From: Brachypodium distachyon
Lineage: Eukaryota; Streptophyta; Magnoliopsida; Poales; Poaceae
DNA length: 64,000 nucleotides
Assembly: GCF_000005505.3 (NCBI RefSeq)
Contig: NC_016134.3
Coordinates: forward strand, 24,255,584 to 24,319,583
Reading direction: 5' to 3'
The notes under the pieces were generated by a model. That model worked only from the letters and a program-made list of their open reading frames with translations, made no database searches and was not told where the DNA came from. Each line of letters opens with the position of its first letter. Position 1 is the first letter of the stretch. Of this stretch, positions 56,570 to 64,000 are shown one piece after another. The position numbers and the translations under genes were made by a program.

Positions 56570-58006
56570 TCTAGCATTCTGCCCCCCCCCCCTCTCACCC
56601 CTTAAGATGAGAGAGAAAAGAGGTTTTGGGGTGTTTAAAACAAGCAAATTGACAGAAATCACAGGCACAGTGGAGGCAAGGCATGCCCGTCTTGTTCCCA
56701 TCTCTCTCTCTCTTCTGACACACCACAGCCTGCCCCTCTCACTCTCTCTCACCCTCTCCATGGAGCAAGCTTTTTTACTGAAGCAATGAAGTCAAGCAAT
56801 CAAGTGATAAGCTTGCATTCCTGATAGTGCAAGCAAAGCAAAGCGCTTGAAGACAGCCTCCCTTGTCCTCCTTCCTCTAGCCTTGCCTTCTTCACTTCTC
56901 CACCCCCCTTCACAGGCGCCCACATCTCCTTCCACCATCTCCATTCCCTCGTATACTATTTTCTTTCTGTTGGCACTTTGTGTGATGTGCCCTAGGCCCT
57001 ATAGGCTATAGCCCCCTAGTCACTTCACTACAATGGTGGAAGCTGCAAACACTGGAGGCCTTGCCCCTTCTTTGTCCTCTTGATTAGCCCTTGACAAACA
57101 AACACAAGGTCCGTTTGCTTTTGGTCTCTCTCTCTCTTCCCACTGTGCATAGCAGTGTAGGGAGAAAAAACCCTCTGGATGGTCTCTCTCACTGTCTCAC
57201 ACACACACATAAACACAAAGAATTAACATCTGCACATGAAGCTCCTCCTCCTTTAGTTTCTAGTCCTTGTTGTTGTGCATTTAGTCCACAAAGAAAAAAC
57301 TAGCTGGTACTAGTAGTGGTGGTGTATATGTAGTCGTAAGAGTAACTAGTAAAACCTCCACAAAGTAAGCACCCCTCCCTCCCTCTCTTTGCCCAAGAAG
57401 AGCTCGACTGTTCATCCTCCCCTTCCTCCATGCATCCTTCCACTGGCTAGTTATAGTGAGTAGCAGCAGCTGTCTTCTCTCTTCTTAAGCATCTCCTCCC
57501 TTCTTCCTTCTTCTAATCTACTTGTTTGTCTGGGGAGGGGGGCAAGAGTAGCTCAACACAGTAGAGGCTGATAAGCTAGATAGAGATAGCTAGGACTAGG
57601 AGGAATTAATAGGATAATATTATAAAATATCTGCATTTTTCTTCCATGGTCCAATTGAGCATGCAAACTATAGAGTAGCTTAGATTAATAAGCTCATCTC
57701 CTCCATCTTGGAGAGAGTTTGCAAGTGGTTGTAGTAGTATCTTCTTGATAAGGTCCCCAAGATCCCACACCACAGCATACCATACATGCACCTCGGTTTC
57801 CTTTTTGTTCTCCACACACACATACTCTCTCTCTCTCTTTACTTTATACTTTAGTGCCTTCCTGTTTCGAGTCCCAAGAAACACTGAGAATTTTGTTAGC
57901 GTCCTCGTGAGAGAGCCGATTGAATCAGGCCACTGACAATTTTTCCTCTGTGTAATTTCTCATGGTTTCCATTGTGCCGCTGCAGAGAAGGCAAGCAGAA
58001 GCAAGG
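56570..58006 (+). promoter_or_regulatory. ZHD promoter and CT-rich leader
   Basis: Several pyrimidine tracts (CTCTCTCTCTCT near 56700, 57128 and 57826) and a TATAAAAT at 57621-57628 lie upstream of the start codon. If that box is used, the leader is about 350 nt. If transcription starts further up, small upstream frames at 56760, 57033 and 57646 would be included. Which start is used cannot be told from sequence. Confidence 0.4.
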
Positions 58007-59098
58007 ATGGATCTCTCCGGCACCACCCGCGGCGAGCTCCCGATCCCCATGAACGCCTCCTACGGTCCTGCCGCTGCCGCTGGCTCCGTCGTAGTCTCCG
58101 GCGCCGGCCACTCCCATGCCGCCGCCGCCCACAACGGGCAGCAGCAGATGACGGCTCCTCTGATGCCTGCTGCTGAGGTGGCGAACAACAACGCTGCTGC
58201 CGCCATTGGCATTGGCGGCAAGAAGCGCTCTGCTGCTGCAAGCGCTGGAGCTGGAGCTGGGATTCGGGCTGGCAATGGCGCCGGGGGAGCGCCGCTGGCA
58301 ATGGTGAAGTACAGGGAATGTCTGAAGAACCATGCCGCGGCGATTGGGGGAAATGCTACTGATGGCTGCGGCGAATTCATGCCGAGCGGCGAGGAAGGGT
58401 CGCTGGAGGCCTTCAAGTGCTCCGCCTGCGGCTGCCACAGAAACTTCCACCGCAAGGACTTCGACGACGACCTCGCTCTCCACCGCCGTCTGCTCCTCGG
58501 GCCCCACCACCTCATCCCCAGGGGCCCCATCGTCCCCAGCTCCGGCGCCGGAGACCACTACGGCGTTGGAGGCGGCGCCGCCTACGCCCGCGCCGCCCTG
58601 CCCCCGCCGCAGCACCCGCATCAGATCGTGATGCCGCTCAACATGATCCACTCCTCGGAGTCGGACGAGATCATGGAGGGCGGCCATGGCATTGGGGGAG
58701 CGGTGCTCTCCCGCTCCCTTGGCCATGGCGGCGGCGGGGCGTCTTCTTCGCAGCAGAAGCGGTTCCGCACCAAGTTCACCCCGGAGCAGAAGGCGCGGAT
58801 GCTGGCGTTCGCGGAGCGCGTGGGGTGGCGGCTGCAGCGGGCCGACGACACCGCCGTGCAGCGCTTCTGCCAGGAGGTCGGCGTCAAGCGCCGGGTGCTC
58901 AAGGTGTGGATGCACAACAACAAACATAACCTCGCCTCCAACAAGCTCCCCATCCCCAGCACCCCAAACTCGCCCCAAGCTGAAGCTCAAGCTCAGGATC
59001 AAGACCAGCCTCCAATGGCGCCCGCGCCGGTGAATTCCATGCCGCCGCCGCCGGAGCAGGAGCCCGGGCAGGACGATCAGCAGCTCGACCTCGAGTGA
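58007..59098 (+). CDS. Zinc-finger homeodomain (ZF-HD) transcription factor, ZHD family
   Basis: Intronless coding frame, typical of the family. I chose the ATG at 58007 (363 aa): its context AAGGATGG is strong, and it begins [15 protein letters not shown], as I recall from grass ZHD3/ZHD4-type proteins. An upstream in-frame ATG at 57962 would add 15 residues. The plant-specific ZF-HD dimerisation finger lies at about 100-153 ([20 protein letters not shown], then [15 protein letters not shown]) with its Cys and His residues in place. A ZHD-type homeodomain is at about 251-313 ([20 protein letters not shown], then [17 protein letters not shown]). The region before the finger is Ala/Gly-rich and the tail Pro/Gln-rich. 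ZHD proteins dimerise through the finger and bind ATTA-core sites in nuclei, acting in leaf, floral and stress development. Confidence 0.93.
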   Translation: MDLSGTTRGELPIPMNASYGPAAAAGSVVVSGAGHSHAAAAHNGQQQMTAPLMPAAEVANNNAAAAIGIGGKKRSAAASAGAGAGIRAGNGAGGAPLAMVKYRECLKNHAAAIGGNATDGCGEFMPSGEEGSLEAFKCSACGCHRNFHRKDFDDDLALHRRLLLGPHHLIPRGPIVPSSGAGDHYGVGGGAAYARAALPPPQHPHQIVMPLNMIHSSESDEIMEGGHGIGGAVLSRSLGHGGGGASSSQQKRFRTKFTPEQKARMLAFAERVGWRLQRADDTAVQRFCQEVGVKRRVLKVWMHNNKHNLASNKLPIPSTPNSPQAEAQAQDQDQPPMAPAPVNSMPPPPEQEPGQDDQQLDLE

Positions 59099-60775
59099 TC
59101 GATCAGATTGGCAGTGGTTCTTGGTGATTCTGCTAGCTAGCCATAGCAAAAAACCCAGCATTTGCGTTTATTTTTACTGTTCTATCGGACCGATCGGATT
59201 TTATTAATTTGCGGGGAGGGAGGACGAAGAACCCAAAGAAACTAGGCCCGTGGTTATTATTATTATCGTCGTCGTCTTTTTTTTAATCTTGGCATAAGGT
59301 AGGGGAGGACATAACTGAGCTGCTCTGCTCAACTTCCGGTTATTATTAAAAAAAAATTCCTGGACTTGCATTTTTTTTGCCCTGCCATTTTTCCCTGACT
59401 TTTAAGTCTAGCTCTAGCAGCGGCTGATGTGCCTGGCTGAGCATTTGTCTTGTCATGGATCAGAGGGTTTTATTGAATTAATTCTGACTTTTTTAATATT
59501 TCTCCCTTGGTATTATTATATCTGTGTGGTTTCTTAGATTAATCTGTGCTCTGGTGTGGTATTATAGTTATATGTGATTTGAGGAATTTTATTTAGATAT
59601 ATAATGTGATGGGAGATGATGCACAAAAACAAAGAGAGAGCATGAGCTGGGATGCAAATCTCTGCTCATGTCTTGTGTCTTTCATGCCCACTGTTGATGA
59701 CATGATGCGCATGCACGGTGCACCCCTTTGCTTAATCTGCAGTTGCTGTCGGTGCTCTTACTGTGGCCTGCCCTGCACTGCATGCCTGATCTCATCTCAT
59801 CAGTTTTATTTACATCCATCTCTCAACTCACCAAGAAATTTAAAAAAAAAGAGGGAAGGGTTTCAGAGGAGATAGGTGCAGCAGGCAAACAAAAACGGTG
59901 AGAATTAATACCCCTGTTTGTCCCATTTCTCTCTTTGGGGGCAGATAATGCTCATTAGTCCTTTGCCCCTGCAGCACAGCACAGCACAGCTACAGGCTTG
60001 GCCCCAAGCAGTCAATCGGGGCATTGGGGCCGTGTAGGTGTGCAGGGGGGCAGGGGAGCATGTGGCAAACGAATCTGAAGGTAGTTTGGAACTTTGGATT
60101 GCCTTGTGGTGTAGTTGGAATTGCAACAAGGGAGAGGAGCAAGCAATGCATTGCTAGCCTGCTAGGTGGCTGTGGCTGTGGCTGGTCCCCCGATTTGTCC
60201 TCCGGCAGGAGATTTCTTGCTACGGCTTCTCTTGATTGTTTTACCCTCAATTGATCCCTACTACTTCCTATGATAAATGGCTCCGCCTGCCTGGCTGCCT
60301 GTGAGGATCAAGATTTCAAGTACTACCGATCTGCTGGTCTTAAGTACAGGTTTTGGTACTGCAAATGATGTGAAATTGGATTTCTGTTAGTAGTACCTGC
60401 TTGATCCTTTACTAATGTCTCTCTGTAAGTGTGATTCAAGTACTGATTTGTTTTAAGATGAGATTCAAGTACTGCTGATTTGGCGGTCTCACCCTCAAGT
60501 AGATGTGTGATTGGTTTTTTGTACCGGCTTGATAATAATAGATGTATGCTTGCTGGGACAAGCTTTTTTAAGGAGATCAAGTGCTGCTGAGACGAAACTA
60601 ATTGCCGTGCCAATGTTTTATTGTCCCTCTGTGCGTCGTGTACTTTCTTTGCCGACCTGTAATGGTGGCAGGAGCGTTTTATGTCACTAACGCTGCGGGC
60701 ATTTACCCTGAAATGACAAGCTGCTGCCTGGTTTAAGTGATTTGCGGTGTCCTGGCCCATGGGAGTAACGCTGCT
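59099..60775. other. ZHD 3' UTR and downstream intergenic DNA
   Basis: The 3' UTR probably reaches beyond 59200. A T-rich, AT-rich stretch at 59270-59600 is the likely processing region. I recognise no further gene to 60775. Confidence 0.45.
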
Positions 60776-60777
60776 CA

Positions 60778-60888
60778 CTCCGATCCTAAATTGTTTTCGA
60801 AATATTACATGTATCTAAACGTTTTTTAAAAATAGATACATCGATATTCGGACAAATTTGAGTCAAGAATTTAGGATCGTCCCTTTGG
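60778..60888. mobile_element. Eroded Stowaway MITE
   Basis: CACTCCGATCCTAAATTG on the left mirrors AATTTAGGATCG on the right. The interior (GAAATATTACATGTATCTAAACG) is like the MITE at 44984. TA flanks are lost. Confidence 0.65.
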
Positions 60889-61429
60889 ATTAAATGCTTC
60901 TTTGTACAAATATTCTAAGATAAATGCTAATCGTTTTTATGAAAACCTTGCAGTAAAAATGACACCGTGCATCGATTGTTCCAGAGAGGTCAGGAATCTT
61001 TTCACATTTTCGGAAAAAAAAAATGCCGCCGTGAACCCCCTTACTGGATATTTAAACCCCAGAACTTCAATAAAAGAAAGTAAAATGCCACTTTCAAAAA
61101 AGAAAATGTAAAATGCATCACAGGTTCCGGGTGTCAAGTTGGTTCTAGTCCTAAGAGAAATTAAAGTGATGCATCACAATTGAGTTCTCCGTGATCCTGT
61201 CAAGTTGGTACCTGCTTCTATTTAGTTCTCCTTCTGCTACATTGCACAGCAATCTGGATCCTGGATGCCGAGGCAAGAGGCTCTCCTAGGAGATCATGTG
61301 CCGAGACAAAACTCACTAGTGCTAAGTACACGTTGTGCCAATGTTTTCTGTGTGTCCGACCTGCGTTGGCAGGGGCGTTTTACGTCACTAGTGCTGCGGT
61401 CATTTAAGCTGAAATGTACAGGCTAGTAC
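60889..61429. other. Intergenic DNA
   Basis: No gene or element recognised. Confidence 0.4.
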
Positions 61430-61933
61430 TGTTAAGAATATAAATATACTGACTAGCCTCTTTCTGTAAGTTCGTACTTTTGGTTCAAGTGGCTAGCGCA
61501 TCAATCTAATGGTGCTAGTTCTTTTCGGTTTCCTGGACCGGTTTGTCTGAGAAGCTACCCTCCACCAGTTTCCTGTAGAAGCCACCACCTAATTTGATTA
61601 GGTTATCAAACTAGTTTGGATTAAATTACTTTGAAAAGCTAGCTAAATTAAAGATGCGGCTTCTCCAAGAAACTAGGTGAGAGCAGTTTCTAGGAGAAGC
61701 CAGTTCTAGAAGTCGAAAAGAACGAAACCATGGTATTGGAGTCAAGAGGTCTCAAGTTCAACACCTTGCTCACGCAGTATTAAAAAAAACGATTCTACGG
61801 CCTACACCGAATCGACGCTAAGGACTAAAATAGCTTAGACGTGAAGAGGAGTGTTGAGAATATAAATATATTGACTAGGCTCTTTCCGTAAATTCGGACT
61901 TTTGGTTCAAGTGGCTAGCACATCAATCTAATA
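61430..61933 (+). mobile_element. TRIM retrotransposon with a nested TIR element
   Basis: Two roughly 82-bp direct repeats (61430-61510, starting TGTTAAGAATATAAATAT; 61852-61933, starting TGTTGAGAATATAAATAT) act as miniature LTRs. A 5-bp duplication AGTAC lies at 61425-61429 and 61934-61938. GAAGAGGAG before the second LTR is the polypurine tract. The primer site begins TGG at 61510 and resumes as TGGTATTGGAG at 61731, split by a TIR insertion. Without that insertion the element is about 290 bp, non-coding. Confidence 0.8.
61514..61730. mobile_element. TIR element inserted in the TRIM primer-binding site
   Basis: GTTCTTTTCGGTTTCCTGG near the left end mirrors, on the reverse strand, GTTCTTTTCGACTTCTAG near the right end. 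TGGT is repeated on both outer sides. About 217 bp with inner AGAAGC/GCTTCT inverted motifs. Family not assigned. Confidence 0.6.
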
Positions 61934-62029
61934 AGTACTAGTGTTCTGTCCCCTCGCAGAGAGTAATGTTATGTTTATCCAGTTTAGAGACTAGAGTTGT
62001 TTATCCAGTTTAGAGACTAGAGTTTGGTA

Positions 62030-62150
62030 CTCCGTCCGATCTATATTAATTAGCTTAAATTTGTCCAAATATGTATGTATATATGTCTAAAAAACGTTTA
62101 TATATATATATATATGTAATATTTCGACAAGTAATATGGATTAGAGGGAG
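62030..62150. mobile_element. Stowaway MITE
   Basis: CTCCGTCCGATCTATATTAA at the left end mirrors a right end of TAATATGGATTAGAGGGAG, flanked by TA (62028-62029 and 62151-62152). A (TA)n run lies at 62098-62115. Confidence 0.85.
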
Positions 62151-62152
62151 TA

Positions 62153-63649
62153 CTTATCTTGTGGCCTTGGATGTTAGGCCGAATATGGTGAGTTACTTGT
62201 TCAATCGCCGTTTCACGGAAAATTGGGTAGGGGAATGAAGAAAATGATGCATGCTAGAAAGGCCAAAAATATTACTGCATGCTGATTTTAAACTGCATTG
62301 CTTCATGCTGTGCCAGGTTTGATCCTCATTTGTCTCGTCTGGGCCATGGGGCCATGCTATTTGCATACATGTCACTTTGGATTCAAGGCAAGTCCTAGAA
62401 ATCCTGTTAAGCTGATCTCTTCTCCTTGACTCGTGTGCAGAAGGCCTGTAGTCCGGTAGGTTGCTTGCGGCCTATATGAACCGGAAACGAGGGTTCACCT
62501 CATCATGTTCGAGAATGTAAATTCAGTCGATGGATTTGGTTTGGTTGTGTGCGTCACTTGATGCAGGGACCTTCTTTTTTTCCGAAAAAATAAGTGGAGG
62601 ATTTGGCGTTGGTCAATAACTGGTTCGGCTTTGATCTTGATCTGATTCCGCCAACACGGTCGTATAGTTATTCTTTTAAAAAAGGCGAATTCTCTGGCCA
62701 AGCGATGTACACAACCATCACACGGTCGTACAGTGGTGGCATGACAACTTCTTTGACTCGTGAAACCGTAGAAAGGCGATCACCTAGTTTCTTGTATTTG
62801 TCTTATGGAAGATTTGGAGCGAACGCAACGTCCGCGTTTTCGGAACCTAGTCATACTGCCCTCGATCATCTTGCTCGCATCGAAAGCACGACAAATTGAG
62901 TACTTGCCGGGGCCAAGCATCTCAGGTCAATTTTAACGAGAGAGTAGAGTCGGTTGTCGTCCTTGTTTTTAGCGCTTGTCTTGGATCTCTTTGATCTAAC
63001 TTTTTCTCTATTAATGAAACGAGACTTCTGCCTCCATTTAAATAAAATGAAAATAAAATGAACCAAACTCCCCCTTCTTGGTGCCAGAATTTGGGTTGTC
63101 ATGTGCATGACCAACATGCATGCGCACGGTGCAGCCTTGTGTTGTGTTGATATCGTTGTACTACGATGTCTCCATCGTACAGTAAAGTGCAAATATTTGA
63201 CTCGAGCTGTATGGAATTTTTAGTCAAGTTTCTACAAAACATCTATCAGTTTTTAAAAAGCAAAAAATATTGATGTACATATTAATCTATATACCACATA
63301 TGTGTAAAAAATTACTAAGAAAATCTGCCATGTGAGATAAGTAAAAAAAATACAAGTTGATGAAGTGCATCTAGTGAAAGTCACATCAAATTTTCGGGCT
63401 CCATGGAGCCTGAGCTCTACAAGCAATTTTGCTAAAATTGGCACTGCACTTTGAAGGCTCCTTTAATTCAAAAGATTTTTTTAAAATAAATTTGAATTAT
63501 TAGAATTTTTTCGATGGAGGCATTGAAGGCTCCTTTAGTGCAATTTGGTTGGTTGATTTGTAAGATTGAGTCTCGTAGATTTTTTTTCGAAGTTCTCAAC
63601 TTTGTACTTAATTCAAGACACTTATTATGGATCGGAGAGAATACTTGTA
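62153..63649. other. Intergenic DNA
   Basis: No gene recognised. An open frame at 62594-62899 has no family features I can name and is bounded by AT-rich DNA, so I leave it unannotated. Confidence 0.4.
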
Positions 63650-63698
63650 GTTGATACTAAATTTTTACTCGCAAAAAAAAGTTTATACTACATTTTTA
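63650..63698 (+). repeat. Probable micro-retroposition: poly(A) between imperfect 18-bp repeats
   Basis: GTTGATACTAAATTTTTA (63650-63667) and GTTTATACTACATTTTTA (63681-63698) differ at two bases and flank CTCGC plus eight A. Confidence 0.5.
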
Positions 63699-64000
63699 AG
63701 TTCTTGGAAATCGTTTCTTCTTTTCGTGGTAGAATCAAACAAACTTTCTGTACAAATTCAATGCAGTAGGATTCGAGCGGACCCTGATCCAGTGTGTTTC
63801 AGATTCCTGCGTTTTATCATTTATCCTGCAAATGAAAAAGCTCTAAGCAAGTACTTTTTCCCTCAAAAGTAAACGACTGCAGCATCATACTCGAAGAATA
63901 TGGTCACATCCAACAGTTCGTATCCGAATTCTGACGAGGTGAAAATATAGACACACGCAATGGAGAAGGCCTGAGTGCTTGGACATACTGACGACACGAG
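63699..64000. other. Window end
   Basis: No feature recognised. Confidence 0.4.

Noticed and set aside
57896..59161. 421-codon minus-strand frame across the ZHD gene
   Set aside because: Antisense shadow of the GC-rich ZHD coding region. The plus strand has both conserved ZHD domains.
1..64000. CRISPR arrays, tRNA or rRNA genes
   Set aside because: Nothing with such structure was seen. The repeats found are tandem or transposon-derived, and TGGTATCAGAGC stretches are retrotransposon primer sites, not tRNA genes.

Overview
This is nuclear DNA from a grass, most likely a pooid (Brachypodium- or Triticeae-like). The evidence is GC-rich coding exons beside AT-rich intergenic DNA, Stowaway MITEs, Ty1/copia LTRs of the Angela/BARE type, plant initiator-tRNA-Met primer sites, and plant-only gene families. 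There are no bacterial-type operons. Species cannot be fixed from sequence alone. Only three loci look like working host genes: a pentatricopeptide-repeat (PPR) gene at 593-2014 (minus), an NRT1/PTR-family (NPF) transporter gene at 19177-22915 (plus, five exons, 589 aa), and a zinc-finger homeodomain (ZHD) transcription factor gene at 58007-59098 (plus).

The left 23 kb is a direct segmental duplication. About 1001-10723 (block 1) and 12755-23383 (block 2) share PPR sequence, a decayed MULE transposase fragment and an NPF gene in the same order. Block 1 keeps the intact PPR gene but its NPF copy is dead. Block 2 keeps the intact NPF gene but its PPR copy is truncated and deleted, so the two blocks have lost reciprocal genes. 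Each block acts as an empty-site control for the other. That validates many insertions: two Mutator-like elements, a TIR element, three tiny poly(A)-type insertions, a SINE-like insertion, and a 3.2-kb Helitron that carries exons of an SR splicing-factor gene.

The middle (23.4-43 kb) is mostly transposons. It holds a minus-strand 5' part of an Angela-like copia element (LTR 28994-30690) and a young copia element (33032-40952) with near-identical LTRs, a 5-bp target duplication, an open pol frame and a broken gag. The copia sits inside what may be an older TIR element. A Pack-MULE-like element (41931-43180) interrupts a LINE reverse-transcriptase fragment.

From 43 to 54.5 kb there is a CACTA-like remnant, a retroposon whose target duplication was hit by a Stowaway, a LINE 3' end, two related hAT-type MITEs, a gypsy-like end, and a head-to-tail tandem duplication (48727-51899 and 51900-54510) around an unrecognised reading frame. 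The right 9 kb holds the ZHD gene with a CT-rich leader, then a TRIM retrotransposon and Stowaway MITEs. All alignments and identities here were judged by eye.
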